A DNA stretch of 64,000 nt from Rugalucina vietnamica (taxonomy: Eukaryota > Mollusca > Bivalvia > Lucinida > Lucinidae): NCBI GenBank assembly GCA_964017185.1, contig OZ024871.1, positions 31,922,488 through 31,986,487 of the forward strand, in the 5' to 3' direction. Position numbers and translations under genes: made by a program. Of this stretch, positions 43,816 through 57,296 are shown one piece after another. The first letter of the stretch is position 1, and each line of letters starts with the position of its first letter. The notes beneath the pieces were generated by a model. It saw only the letters and a list, made by a program, of their open reading frames with translations, was not told the origin of the DNA and did not search any database.

Positions 43816-44237
43816 AACTATACTACTGGAATTTGTAAATGGGTGGATTTTATTGCACTACTGATTGTCTTTGATTAAACCATTGTTCTTGGACTCATCA
43901 ACGTGTCCAACAATGCCATAAAACTGCTTTTGTGAAAATATAATACCGTAAATTGCCATGATTTAATCATCACTCAACAAGTACACATTCATATGGATCA
44001 TTACAGGCTCCTGTGTGAAAAGACACAAGATAAATATGATTTAAGCATTACAAATATTTATTATATACTCGACTGATCTTTCAAAGTTGAATAACTGATA
44101 TTTTTTATTTTAATCATAGTAGCATAGGGGTATATTTAGCTACAGTCAACATGTGCGGATGGTCAATATTGTTTTTCTTCTTTGTATCGAGTCAACATTT
44201 TTTGCAGTCATGCCTGCACTGAACTAACACTACTTGG

Positions 44238-44372
44238 TATGATTCAGTTCTGTGATGAGTAAATGTGTCTTGCTCAAGGACACAACACGATGCCCCCAGA
44301 CAGTGGTGACCAAACTCAGGATCTCTCGATGCAGTCAGTCCGACGCTTTACCGCAAGGCTACCACTCTCCCC
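44238..44372 (-). mobile_element. tRNA-derived SINE (family S2), copy b
   Basis: Minus: GAGAGTGGTAGCCTTGCGGT, AAAGCGTCGGACTGACTGCA, GATCCTGAGTTTGGTCACCA (decayed box B), then the core motif TTGTGTCCTTGAGCAAGACA. Same layout as 24896-25017. Confidence 0.75.
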
Positions 44373-45777
44373 TGGTCATAATTGTAGGAAAACATAATAT
44401 TTAACATGAATTTATGTAAAACACATTTATTAAGCAGTCAATATTGTCTCCTAAATACTGAGATGTTAGTCATACCATTGAAGATCGGCAGAGGAATGTT
44501 CGCCCCTTAATAGGTAATCCTGGGTCGACTGGACAACAGCGTAGAACAGTCACTTGTTAGTCACAGTTTAGCAGATAGCTGTACTGAGTGAGACTTACTT
44601 TTTAGAGGTTATGGAAAAAGAGTTGGTGCCGGTTGTACTTTCTCCTAGTGTGGAGGCCAAAGTGAGAAGAGCCATAGAGGAGAATTTGGCTTTGTGTAAG
44701 CTGTCAGGATTGCCATAAGGCATCAATGACCACCTAATGACTTCGATACTTCCTCTGACGGGCGATAAATATGTCAATATTATCCATCTCATACACCTAC
44801 CATGATCAGTCCAGATGAAGCGATATACAAGTGAACATCATGGGTGCATCTGCGATCCAAACACGGGCGTCTCATAAACTGTATGTCATAGTATGGAGAA
44901 AAGACAGGCAGGGTGTCAGAGTGACAAATGTAATGTACAGCAGGGTGCTGGATAGATTATAGACTGGTGTCATCAAACACAAGCCTTAGAGGCGACTTTT
45001 AAGCAAGAAACCACCATAGAGACTGGGTGTCTCGAAATTGAACCAAAATAGAATGGTACATTTGCATCCAACTGGGTGCAATCAATCTCAGTTTGGAAGA
45101 CACAGAAGAAAACTGGAACATTCTTCAGCTATAGAACTTTTATGACATCCATCTCGAAAACTCAATTACTGGTTTGATGAGAATGGTTAAGATATTCGGA
45201 GGCTTCTAGAATCTTGAGGAACAGCACAAGCATTAAGATTAAACTAGCTCCTTATTCAAGAAGACAAATCAGCAGCAATATTTGTCAATCTATATCAAAA
45301 GTCAGAGACATGCAAGACTCTTGAAAGAAAATAGAAGAAATTCAGTTTGTTTGCTTGATAAATACCAAACCGTCATAGATGAAAGACAATAAAATACTAA
45401 TAAAGTGCTAAATCGTCATCAGTGATCTCTTATAAATCGGCAACGATAGCCAGAAAAATATACTTCAAATTAAAATCAAAAATATGCAAGGGTAGTTTAA
45501 AGGAGTCTCTAGCAGTTCAACAGACTCTCAACTGACAAATTTCCATGTTCAAATGCAAGTTCCGCTGCCGTCTGGGGGCTATCCATGACAGAGAGACTGA
45601 AGGAGCTGTTTCACCGTGGCTGCGTGGAGGAAGGAAGAATTCCCACAAGACATTCATCTTTACACACAGAAAGGAAATCCTAAAGTCTTTGACAGACAGG
45701 ATTTATTCCGGAAAGTCAAAGCTGATTCAGAGATGACAGGAAGACAATAGATGATTTTCATATAGCAAGACAACTTA

Positions 45778-46156
45778 AGAACTAACTAAATGTTATGAAC
45801 CACTGCAGAAGCTGAGGGTGAGGTTAGGATCCTGTAAAACCGGTTTAAGCCCGCCAGTAACTTTGTGTTACTGATCGTTCCAAGGCGATACTTCTGTGGT
45901 GGTTCTTTTTGTTTTATGTCTTGGTGTTTAAAATTTTTTTGTGCTGTTGGCGCCTTATGTATGTTTACATATTTTTAATTAAGTTAAGGTAACTGAGTGG
46001 CCACCTATTGGGAAAATAGCTGCTCATTCGGCTTACGATATGTTTCATGGTATAAGTACCTGATTGTTAGTTTGGTTTTTTCCCACCTCGGTTTTTGGAG
46101 TGGGAATCTCTTTCTGATTGCGCCTTTTCCTGATCTTTGCCTACTTGTACCTTTTC
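45778..46156 (+). mobile_element. Penelope-like 3' tail inside RTE-like LINE
   Basis: Matches 33133-33513 closely, from AGAACTAACTAAATGTTATG to GCCTACTTGTACCTTTT. 5'-truncated in the 3' UTR. Confidence 0.85.
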
Positions 46157-46730
46157 ATGAGAAATGTCAGGATCAGAAAGCAGACATATATATGGCGCTT
46201 GTCAACTTCACGAAAAATTTAAACAAAGTTGTGAGAGACTTGCGAAGATATGGGCTGTCAAAGTAGATCATGGTCAAATGGTCATCCTGTGGGAATGATG
46301 ATATGCATGCACAGGACGATGGGGAGTTCTATTAACCTTGTGACATGACAAATGAGGCCAAACAGGGTTGCGCTAGAGGACAACACCGTTTGTATGATAT
46401 CATTTGCAATACTCATTGAAGCCGTTTAAATCTGTGATACTCATTTTCCAATCAGGAACATTTTTGATGGAAAGTTATTCAACCGAAAACTAAAACTAAG
46501 GTGCACATAGATGTGCTGGATGAGATACTCTATGCAGATGACAAACATAAGGGAAATGGCGAAGAATACCAGTTCAAAGGCATCAATGCATGGTGCAACA
46601 GATCCACATGGATTACCTGTGATAGCTATGACCTTACAATCAACAAAAAAGACAAATGTTGTGCTCCAATCGGCACCGAAAAGCTGTACAATAATCCGCT
46701 AATCACTACAAATGGACAAATACTTTTTTA

Positions 46731-46915
46731 ATTCAGTTTTACATCCCTTTCAATATTATTTCAGCTCATATGAGACGGGCCAATCAGTAGGTGGGCGAAA
46801 ACGGGAGATTCTCGGGGGAGATTCCCGAGAAAAACACCTGGCACACCCGCAAGCAGAAGTTGGCTTGTCTCACATGTTGCCAGCGCGGGGCTCGAACCCA
46901 CACCAGACAAAGAGG
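46731..46915 (-). mobile_element. tRNA-derived SINE (family S1), copy b, 5'-truncated
   Basis: Shares ATTCAGTTTTACATCCCTTT, TCATATGAGACGGGCCAATC and ACACCTGGCACACCCGCAAG with copy a. The tRNA box A region is missing; a box-B-like GGGTTCGAGCCC is present on the minus strand near 46895. Confidence 0.75.
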
Positions 46916-47520
46916 ACAAATACTGATTTGTTTAATACATCCATCTACCCGATAAGCAGTTTCTCCAGAACAGTGCGTATTGATGACTAGAATAGCAAAA
47001 GCCAGTGTGGCATTTGGAAGAATATGTGCAAATGTATAAGCGAAATGAAACAAAGGTCGATACCAAGCTGAAAGTCTACATGGCTCAGTCAACTCTCCTA
47101 TATTCATGCGTGGCAAGCCTATTATACCAACATCATTCAAAGAGATCACCATGTCTACTTAAGGTGCTTGAGAAAACTTAAAATCAAGCGTTAAAACAAG
47201 CTTACAGACACAGTGGCCTGGAGAAATCAAGGACGCAAAAAATGCAAATGGTATTATAGTTTCACAGCTAAGATGCACCAACTTTATATAGGAATGCCTT
47301 ATGAGCAACATCTAAAGAAAGGTTTTCTACAGAGACTTATAGGATGGAATCCACTCTCAAGGCGAAAAAAGGGAAATGCTACAAAGACACCCGTAAAGTC
47401 TCATTAAGAATTAAAGACACCGATAGAGTCTAGTGACCAGGCTTCATGAACCAATCAAGCTGGTGCTACTCCTCCAACAGAACAGCAGCACATTATGAAG
47501 AAAATAGAATCTGTGACGAT

Positions 47521-47842
47521 GAAATCTAGAGTGAATGAAAACTTTCTAATAGACTTCCTTAACTTTCAAGCGGGAGGTTAGAGCTTAAATTGTCCTATTC
47601 ATCCACTGTCAAAAATGTACAACTAAAGATTAAAAATGTACACAGAAATTTGCATATGATACATCAAAGATGAAAAGTATTAGTAGTACATGCACTTGTT
47701 GTTGTTTCTGTTGTCGTCGTTGGTGTGAACGAAAACTATTTGGAAGCATCAGTAGCCAGCTTAAGTTTATTGCAATTCTAAGTAGCACTTTTTGGCTGTA
47801 TATAGTTCATTTCATGTTAAAATCGTTTATCATGATATTTTA

Positions 47843-47873
<31 letters not shown>

Positions 47874-49435
47874 AAGAAGATGTAAACGAAGAAGAATTAT
47901 ATTATCAAAATGTGCAGAGCAAAGTGTATTTGCATTATAAATTTTCATATTTCCCAGTAAAGGTTAGAAACTTCACGATTCTTCATAAAAGCCATTCTAA
48001 TCAGTTTCCAATTTTGCCCCTCAGCAACCCCATAATTCAAATAGACCTTATTTCCAGTACCTATTAAAACTGAAACTATGTTATTCATGACTTGAGTAAA
48101 GGCAATAATGACAATTGAATTTAGTTTTTTTCACTAAAGTATAAAAAGAGTTTTGTTGCAAAACAGCTTTTCAGCAAAATTGCGTTACTTTTTCCCATTG
48201 TGGGCCCCTTCTAAAATCCCACAAAGGCAATATTCACTCAATTAAATATTTATTTATTTGCAAATAATCAAGAAATATTATTTTCAGCATTATTAAGTTT
48301 TTTTCTCACTGACTAGAACACCATTTTCTGATTTAATATTCATTTTGGCAGTCATCTTGGAATTACGAGCCGCCATCTTGAAAATTGGAGTAATTTTGAT
48401 TGGCTAACGAGAAAATTTCAAATAGTTCATGCTTATAAACATATCTGCCAAGTTTCATGCTTGTATCCGGAAGTGCAGGATTCATGTCATTTCCATCTCC
48501 ACTAAAAAGGCATCAACCGGGTCCAAACATTTTCTGTATGACTCGACTAAAACTTCAAGAATCCAGCCCTCGAACATCTGAAGGCTGGTCTAGACATGCT
48601 ATGAGCTTAAGAATTAACGTAATAGGGTTGACAAAATGTTGCTAAAATGTAACTGTGTGTTACCTGCGTATATACATGTAACATGAATTTATAACTGTTC
48701 GCCTTCTTTAAGACAGGAGCGTTAAGGCTTTACGTGGTCCGGGACGTGGTCCCTGAAAAGAAAACAAATCAGATTTAGTAGCCATCTATTATCGGAATGC
48801 TAGAACCGATTGATTATCGAATGATTAATCATCAGAAATCCCAGTATTACTTTAGGCCAAACTTTGTTCAGTCCTCCCCTTGTCTGCTCTATCATGCATG
48901 TTATTGCAATACCCTATAGTTGCCCTTCAGTATGTAACATAAAGATTACGCCTTAATGGCTCCCTGCTCTCACCTTGGGCTTGGCGGTGTCATGGTTACA
49001 AATTACTCTCATGATGCACAATGTTACAACAATCTTGTTTTGGATATTGAACAAACCGACAACTTGCAAACAATTAATATTGGAAAAGAAGGAAACCCTT
49101 CCCCATCCCCCTCATTATCTGATTGACATTATTGGTTTCGGCTCCATTGTAAGAACACATTGTTGTAGCCAGACGCATATTAATCATCGTATCTGTAACT
49201 TCCGGATTTCTACTTTCGTTTTCAACAGAATCCAAGTGAATGATTGATCTCAGAGATATTAAACAAGTATTAGCTTTTCATAAAGCTGGTCAACGTTTAG
49301 CTAAAGCTATGTGTTTTTTACGTTCTGGTCAGGCTTGAATTCTTTAATATTTCCAGTTAGCCAAGGTAATCTCACGGGCCCATCAAAAAAGGGAGCGGAA
49401 AGACCAGGAATGTTGCACGATATAAGTGCCAATAG
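47521..49435. other. Intergenic, (AAG)n microsatellite
   Basis: An (AGA)n run at 47846-47880 and the inverted-repeat partner 48330-48505. No gene supported. A short frame SLRDIKQVLAFHKAGQRLAK near 49250-49335 is closed by a stop and unrecognised. Confidence 0.4.
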
Positions 49436-51455
49436 CCTAATTCCACTAGGACAGAGACCAGTAAATGTAACGTTGCCTGTGATTGGCCCGAAGTGTGGGC
49501 AGATCTACCGCGGCAAATTTAAGATGTAACGCTACCTACCGTTGGTCATAAATGCGTATCTATCAAATGTCTTTTGTCACATGATAGTATGGTCGTTCTT
49601 GAATATTTTGCTATATATTTCTATTTAATCGGCTGCTGTTTTGCCATGCTATGGCCGAATTGCGGATGTAGTTATTTTTGAATAATTATTTTTTCATTGT
49701 TGATAGATTTTGGGGTGTCCCTAAACAGCGAAAAGTACCGTCCTTGAATGCTGGCTAACGCCCTATTTTTTAGCTCACCTGAGCCGAAGGCTCATAGGTG
49801 AGCTTATAGTATACCCATGCTCCGGCGTCCGTCGTCGTCCGTCGTCCGTCGTCCGTCGTTCACAATTTCAAAGATCTTCTCCTCTGAAACCACCTGGCCA
49901 ATCAAAGCCAAACTTCACATGGAGCATCCTTAGGAAGGGGGAACGAAAGTTTGTATAAATGGTCCTGGTCACATGACCAAGATGGCCGCCATGGCTATAA
50001 ATAGCCAAAACCTTTAAAAATCTTCTTCTCCAGAACCAGAAGGCCTATGATTTTGAAACTTAGCATGAAGCATCAGGCAATGAAGCTCTACAAAGTTTGT
50101 ATAAATCATGACCTTGGGATGACCTTGACCTTTTTTACAGCAAGGTCAACTTAGGCCGCCCATGCACTTGAATGGAAAAAAACAGGAAAATGTCATTAAA
50201 TGGCAAAAAACTTGCTAGGAATGAACAAATGGACAAAATATTCATGTTTATGAAAATATTTTGGGCTCAGAGGGTTGTCTGCCCCTGTCCCGGGGCTATA
50301 TACTTGTGTATTACCATGATATTCAAACATCTTCTTCTCTGAAACCGCTTGGCCAATCAAAGCCAAACTTTATGTGGAGCATTCTGAGGAAGAGTGAATG
50401 AAAGTTTGTATATATGGTCAAGGTCACATGACTAAGATGGCCGCCATGGCTGTAAATAGCAAAAATCTTTAAAAATCTTCTTCTCCAAAACCAGAAGGCC
50501 TATGATTTTGATACTTGGCATGAAGCATCAGGCAATGAAGCTCTACAAAGTTTGTATAAATCATGACCTTGGGATGACCTTGACCTTTTTTACAGCAAGG
50601 TCAACTTAGGCCGCCCATGCATTTGAATGGAAAAAACAGGAAAATGTCATTAAATGGCAAAAAACTTGCTAGGAATGAACAAATGGACAAAATATTCATG
50701 TTTATGAAAATATTTTGGGCTCAGAGGGTTGTCTGCCCCTGTCCCCGGGCTATATACTTGTGTATTACCATGATATTCAAACATCTTCTTCTCTGAAACC
50801 GCTTGGCCAATCAAAGCCAAACTTTATATGGAGCATTCTGAGGAAGAGTGAATGAAAGTTTGTATATATGGTCAAGGTCACATGACTAAGATGGCCGCCA
50901 TGGCTGTAAATAGCAAAAATCTTTAAAAATCTTCTCCAAAACCAGAAGGCCTATGATTTTGATACTTGGCATGAAGCATCAGGCAATGAAGCTCTACAAA
51001 GTTTGTATAAATCATGACCTTGGGATGACCTTGACCTTTTTACGGCATGGTCAACTTAGGCCGCCCATGCATTTGAATGGAAAAAAACAGGAAAAAATGT
51101 CATTTGAAGGGCAAAACTTGCAGTAAATTGGCAAATGGACTGAATCTTTATGATTTAAAAAAGAAATTGACTCCAGAGGTTGCTCTGACTCTGACCTGGG
51201 GATATATACATAATACCATTCTAGTCAAACAAGTTTATTGGTATATATCTCAGGTCTCAGGTGAGCGTTTACAGGACCATTGGTCCTCTGGTTTGCTGCA
51301 CTTGTACACGGCCTGGCCAGTGGGTCGATCTCTCGTCTGCTGAATGTGTCGGGGTCCACTATAAGCTGTGAAGCCTAAGAATGAGTATTGTTTTGGGGCA
51401 AATTACAATGGGAGTCTATGGGAACGATAATTAGAGGTCTCTGCCCTAAAGAGAA
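49436..51455. repeat. Segmental duplication, copy 1 (occupied)
   Basis: Sequence 49440-49771 plus 51292-51448 matches 52345-52810 continuously. The difference is the family A element between them, which makes copy 2 an empty site. Confidence 0.9.
49772..51291 (+). mobile_element. Family A element, copy 1 (boundaries defined)
   Basis: Begins AGCTCACCTGAGCCGAAGGC, with a (CGTCCGTCGT)n block at 49827-49858. Three ~460-bp units follow, starting near 49866, 50325 and 50790, each with CTCTGAAACCGCTTGGCCAA, AAGATGGCCGCCATGGC, AACCAGAAGGCCTATGATTT and GACCTTGGGATGACCTTGAC. It ends CAGGACCATTGGTCCTCTGG. The short target duplication is TTT. No transposase or RT frame. Confidence 0.85.
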
Positions 51456-52344
51456 TATCACCTTCAGGCGTGCTCCCTGTTTCGACACTGAAATGAAAGT
51501 GTGTTTTCAGGAACCAATACCCCCTTTGTATCTCTTCATGATTTCACATCTGAAGCCCAAGGCGGAACAGACAGAAACTGGCCATCCTCGAATTTTAAAA
51601 TAGAAAAACTCACATAAAAATGCACATACAAACAGATCAATAAACAGACAACATAAATATTTTTCACAACAGAACAGCACTGGAACTGTTATGTAAGAAA
51701 TGACTTGGGTGCTTTAACGAAATCTACTGGACCAAACCTCACCCATTGCATCAGTAGTGGTTCCAAACACCTCTGAGAAGTCAACAAGGTGCATTTATGA
51801 CCCCTATAATGTATAATGTAATCATTAATGATTTTCAAGTTTTTCACGTTCTCTGGTGTAATAATGTTAAACTCACCATGATAGTGCATCATAATGTTAA
51901 AATGAAAAGAACAATATACAAAACAGACAAATTGAAGGTCAAGGTCACAGCTTTTACCCGTTATTTTGTGAAGAATAGGTAATTTTGGTGCAAAAATCCA
52001 ATTTTAAGTGTAGAATTGTGACTATCATAAAGGTCAAGGGTCAAAGGTCAAGGTCGCTGAATTGCCTTATCTAACCTTTCCTGTCATAGTCCTTAACAAA
52101 ACGATACCAGAATTGGTGATGCGCCAATGCTTTGAATTAATTCAGTGGCTGTATCTTTACCATGTAGAGAGGCAAATTTGTCTTATTTTGGACTTATTGA
52201 AGTAGGGGGTCGGTTGACTTTTTGAATAGCTCCAAGACTATGATACGTTTAACCAAGCATCAAACAGCATCGTTGTTATTGTAAGAGCTCCCTTCAATGT
52301 ATAATTGCAATATCTCGTCAAAATAAACGAAATAATGGGTGTCT
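51456..52344. other. Intergenic, nothing recognised
   Basis: No supported gene. A few AAGGTCAAGGTC words at 51935-52050 resemble parts of family A but do not align over length. Confidence 0.35.
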
Positions 52345-52810
52345 TTAGGACAGAGACCAGTAAATGTAACGTTGCCTGTGATTGGCAGTGTGGGCAGATC
52401 TACCGCGGCAAATTTAAGATGTAACGCTACCTACCATTGGTCATAAATGCGTATCTATCAAATGTCTTTTGTCACATGATGGTATGGTCGTTCTTGAATA
52501 TTTTGCTATATATTTCTATTTAATCGGCTGCTGTTTTGCCATGCTATGGCCAAATTGCGGATGTAGTTATTTTTGAATAATTATTTTTTCATTGTTGAGC
52601 GATTTTGGGGTGTCCCTAAACAGCGAAAAGTACCGTCCTTGAATGCTGGCTAATGCCCTATTTTTTTGCTGCACTTGTACACGGCCTGGGTCGATCTCTC
52701 GTCTGCTGAATGTGTCGGGGTCCACTATAAGCTGTGAAGCCTAAGAATGAGTATTGTTTTGGGGCAAATTACAATGGGAGTCTATGGGAACGATAATTAG
52801 AGGTCTCTGC
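52345..52810. repeat. Segmental duplication, copy 2 (empty site)
   Basis: Near-identical to 49436-49771 joined to 51292-51455 (GGACAGAGACCAGTAAATGT, CTGTTTTGCCATGCTATGGC, then at the site CCCTATTTTTTTGCTGCACT). It lacks the family A insertion. Confidence 0.9.
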
Positions 52811-52989
52811 CCATACCAAAATAAAGTACAAAATAGGCACAATTTCTGGGTACAAAATAGGCAAAAAATAGGTATACCTATTTTGTACAAGATTGGCCCA
52901 TTGACTGAAACTGGGCCAAACTGATACAAAATAGGTACATTTATACAAATATAAGAGTGTACCTATTTTGTACTTGAAATTCACTGTAT

Positions 52990-53395
52990 CTATACATGTG
53001 CCTGCAATGTACCCTTTGTACCTGTAACGTGCCTAGTGTATCTTTAATGTGCCTGGTGTACCTGTTATGTGCCTATATACCTATCTTGTGCCTATTGTAT
53101 CTTTTTTGTGCCTATGTACCTATCAAGTACCTAAATTGTGCCCAGTGCACTTATTATGTGCCTTTTGTACCTAATATGTGCCTTTTGTACCTAAAGTGTG
53201 CCCTATGTACATATTATGTGCCTATGCACAAGATTACAATGTGCTTATTGTGCCCTAGAAGTTAAATTGTGTACCTATAATGTGCCTAGTGTACCTAATA
53301 TGTACCTAATGTATCTCATGTGTGCCTGGTGTACCTAATATGTGCCTGTTTGTTTCTAGGGGTACATTTTAGGTACCATACCTTAGTTCTTGAAA
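52990..53395 (+). repeat. Degenerate ~20-bp GTGCCT/GTACCT array
   Basis: Alternating GTGCCT and GTACCT words about 10 bases apart give a ~20-base unit (for example TATGTGCCTTTTGTACCTAA twice at 53155-53196). Some 18-20 units with substitutions. Complementary words occur at 55070-55310 on the other end of the same element. Confidence 0.8.
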
Positions 53396-53776
53396 ACAGC
53401 CAATCATATTGCAGTCTTCAGGTACATTATAGGTACGCAATTTACCCCCCCCCCCCCCCCCACACACACACACTTTAAAAAGCCACATTATAAGAAAACC
53501 TGCCTTTAGTACATTCGAAAACAGCTCTAGGCTCAGATAAGTTATACAAAAAACTGTTAGCTCACAACAACCTCATAGAACCCACCATTTAAAAAAAGAA
53601 ATGTTTTTGAAAACATTTTTGTGGAAATACAGCCTGGTTTATATCAGACCTGGTCAGAACCCCTAAGCCCAGCCGTCCCAATCTCCCATTTTGAGCTGCT
53701 CAAATAAACATATTGTAATCAAAATAGCTTATTTTTTGAGCTGCTCAAATAAACATATTGTAATCAAAATAGCTTA

Positions 53777-53959
53777 CCTGTGGCCAAGTGGTTAAGAGCC
53801 CTTATTTCATTACCATACAATCATCTTAACTGTGTGTCACATGTTCAGCTTGCGGATGTACCAGGTGGTTCTTCTTGGGGTTCTCCTGTTTGCGCCTCAC
53901 GTAATAATTGACCTGTCTAATATGAACTGAAATTATCTTGAAAAGGACATAAAACTGAA
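53777..53959 (+). mobile_element. tRNA-derived SINE (family S1), copy c
   Basis: TGTGGCCAAGTGGTTAAGAG (box A), then GCGGATGTACCAGGTGGTTC, TTCTCCTGTTTGCGCC and the shared end AAAAGGACATAAAACTGAAT. The box B region is partly deleted. Confidence 0.7.
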
Positions 53960-55320
53960 TACAAAATAGCTTTAAATATCACCTAAATCTGCAGTTACAT
54001 GTGACATAATCATCATCGATTGTCAACAATTAAGAAGCTGAATCTCAGTATGGAGTCAAAATATTCAGATATTTACCAAAGTCAAAGAGATAGTACATAT
54101 TATGGGAGGTTTAACTCAGCATACATTTATGATAAAAGTATAATTCTAAACAAACAAATTATTCAGCTGATATAATTTAACAGTATGTTACAGTTTTATT
54201 TGTTTTAAACAGATTGAAAAAGTATAGCAGCAAAAGTGCAAATTTGAAAAAAATACCAGTAAATATGTGTAATCACACCTAGTTTATGAAAATAAAAAGT
54301 CAAATTCTTACTTTCTATATTCTGTTAATTCCTTGCATGCACATGTTAACTGGTGGATGCCTCTCTATAAAATGCAGATTTTTGCATAGATCTGGGGTGT
54401 TTTGTGTACAAGTTAGTGGTCATAAATCTCATTTTACACAGAAAATGTGTTGTGCATGAGATAAGAGTCATTAGAAAGTCATTAAGTGGCTCATAGGCAC
54501 ATTTTAGGTACATCCAGATGACATTGTCATTAGATACATGAATAATAATGTTATGACATATTACAGAATTACTGATAAAATAACATAAGAAAATAAATAC
54601 AAGAAAACAAAACAAAATCATTGTGATTCATTTTATTTCATTCTGGAAGTGAAATATTTCTTTTAGTTCCATATTATAAATTAAGAAACAATTCAATACA
54701 AATTTATTTCATAAATGTTATGAGTTGGCTACTCATTTGTTCTGAGAAGTCTTAGTACAGCCTAGGATGAAATTAAGTTGTTGCTTAAATCTCATGAATT
54801 AAGACTGATTAAAATGCAGCATGCTTTTAAGAAAGATATTTTGACCATTTTTATAATGTATCTTTATTTTCTATTGTTTTCGATCCATATGTCCTTCTGG
54901 CTGATTTTAGTAAAAAAATATTACAAGTCTGTGAAGAGGCACAAAAAAAGTACATCTAAAAATGGTTAAGTCATTACTGGCAGAAAAATCTAAGTTCTTC
55001 AAAGTGGTGAAGTCCAAAATACAGGCAGAAAAATCTAAGTTCTTCAAAAGTACATAAAAAGCACATCAAAAAATGACTAAGTCCAAACTAGGTATAAAAT
55101 AGGCACATGAAAAAATGACTAAGTCCTGAAAGGCACAAAATAGGTATAGGCAAAAAAGTCTAAGTCCGCAAAGGCACATGAAAGGCACATGTAAAATTTC
55201 TAAGTTCTCAGACTGGTACAAAATAGGTATACCTATTTTGTGCCTAAAATGAAAAGGCACATAAATGGTACAAAATAGGTACAAAATTTTGTGCCTATTT
55301 TGTACCTGATTTCGGTATGG

Positions 55321-57296
55321 GTGCCCACTACAAGCTCAGTATGGTAGCAGGGGACAGTTATTTTGGACTTTTTTCTAGTCAACGCCACCTGTCCTCCTAG
55401 AAATCCTATAAACAGGCCCAAAGTCTGCACAGACACACTGTTCCCAATTCAAACTCTTATGTACATGCAGTACTGCTGAAAATGATAGAGAGACACACTC
55501 TGGAATGCATTGCTAGCTGTCAGCTACCAAGTATTAGTACACCAGACCTCCAATTTTCCGTACGAAAATCAGACCGACCCTACACAGGTTGCCCCTAATG
55601 TGGAGAGTTACTTGCAAACACCTGGACATTCACACCGCCTTACATTTATACAGCAACAGAAGGCAATTTCAAAAGTAGAAAGTAAATGGTGTCACGACTA
55701 GTATACTTTTCCAGCATTCAGTCTTGAAATTATACCACCTTTTCAAGCACGGCGGTAACAGAGAAATTTAGAGGTGCCGACATGACCTTGAACCGTCCAA
55801 CAATCTGTGGACCTGCTCTTGAGCACAAATCCGCGTGTTGAGCTACCTAAACAGCATGACTCTAATATATACCAAGTATAAGCTTTTCAAAAAAGCTTGC
55901 GATCTCTCAGCACTTTTTTCAGTGTATGACCACGTATACCGTGACCAAAAGGACTCTTGCAGCTCGGCACGGCACTGCTAAAAATAGTTATGTTCTACGG
56001 TGCCGTAGATACGGAAATACCATGATGAATACCAATAATGATCTAAAATTGAGTTCCCTTGAGCTATGCAAAAATTCAAAAGAAGAGGTTGGGCCAGACA
56101 GATCTGTTTCGAGTAATAAATTCTCCTCAGTGACCCTGAATAAACTGGCAATGAACAGATAAAATATGTACAGTAATTTCAAGCTTCAGCAATGCAGTCA
56201 ATCAAAAGACTGATATAAATCAAATGGTATCCGAATAGTAAAACCTGTAAAAACTCAACTCAAATTAAACCATCAGTCAATCAATTGTACTTGGGAGGGA
56301 TTTAATCATTGCTCAATATATCAGTATTTACACAGAAGTGTGCTACTTTCGTTTTCATGAAAATCGTCATTTTTCTATTTTCTTTCTTTCTTACTATATA
56401 TACTGACTTACTGACTATCGATTGTGAATTCTTTTAATCGATTGCCGCTGTTGACTCGCCGCATAACACTTCTAGATAAGGCTGTAGCATATATGTATAG
56501 GTGGTACCCCCCGCCCTTATAATACACCATCCTGGCTGCGTGAAAGAAACATTGAAACAAATCTGAAACTGTTTTATTATTTGGGCATAAATAGAATACA
56601 GTATTCACAACTTGTGGTTAAACGACCACCGACTTCTGGTCATCTTGATTGGACCATGCAATTGCAGTAGGCCATACGCGCATGCCGAGAGATCTGCCCG
56701 AGCCTTTGCTGATCTTTGACTATTCTGCTATTGATGATGGTTGACACATGATCATACACTTAAGATAGCGATGTGAGATTGCGAGCATCTCTTGGAAAAG
56801 CTTAACTTTTGTTGAATATACATTGTGCAAAGATGATTGAGCGTATATGCGGCGTGACTATTTATGCAATGCAATCTAGACCAGGGGTCCATAACCAACT
56901 CGCACATGCACCTGGCACATGAACACACTATGTTAATATGACCTATGTTTATCTCATCAAGATTGACACAGAGATTGATGAAAAAGAAGACAAACAAAAT
57001 TTACGCGCATGCCTCTTACAAAGATTGGCTTTTGTTCTATTGGCTACCGACCTCAGACCTTGCTGCCCTCATAGTCCAGAAGCACATGATACGGTATTTT
57101 ATTTAAGATTAAACTATGGAATGTTAATAAATGTTAAAATAAATAAGACGTCGCACAAAGTCAACATTCATAAATTGTTGAAGCCCTTTTATATGCTGTT
57201 TATGGACAAGGGATGGAATGCAACTTCAGTAAGATATAACACCTGGAAATGAAGTAACATGGACCTTACTTCAAACTACAACGGGACTTGACAACA
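55321..57296. other. Intergenic, nothing recognised
   Basis: Several short open frames without recognisable content or splice context. No repeats shared within the window were noticed. Confidence 0.35.

Larger units (their letters stand above)
44800..47520 (+). pseudogene. Dead RTE-like LINE, interrupted twice
   Basis: Decayed ORF2 recognisable in pieces: SLEDTEENWN (45095-45120), YWFDENG (45165), then after an insertion VVRDLRRYGLSK and GNDDMHAQDDGEFY (46230-46330), NEAKQGC and KTKVHIDVLDEILYADDKHK (catalytic ADD box at ~46534), PLITTNGQ, and finally RIAKASVAFGRICANV and DTKLKVYMAQSTLLYSC (46985-47115). Every part has stops. Insertions: a Penelope-like tail at 45778-46156 and a SINE at 46731-46915. 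Confidence 0.7.
52811..55320. mobile_element. 2.5-kb TIR element with GTRCCT arrays
   Basis: Ends CCATACCAAAATAAAGTACA and, inverted, CCATACCGAAATCAGGTACA, continuing into AAAATAGGCACAA. Arrays of AGGTACAAAATAGGCAC words lie inside both ends, then a 400-bp array at 52990-53395. The interior holds a 47-bp direct repeat (53690 and 53737), a SINE (53777-53959) and no transposase frame. Confidence 0.75.

Noticed and set aside
49250..49340. Exon-like frame SLRDIKQVLAFHKAGQRLAK
   Set aside because: Short, without splice sites, and closed by a stop; no family recognised.
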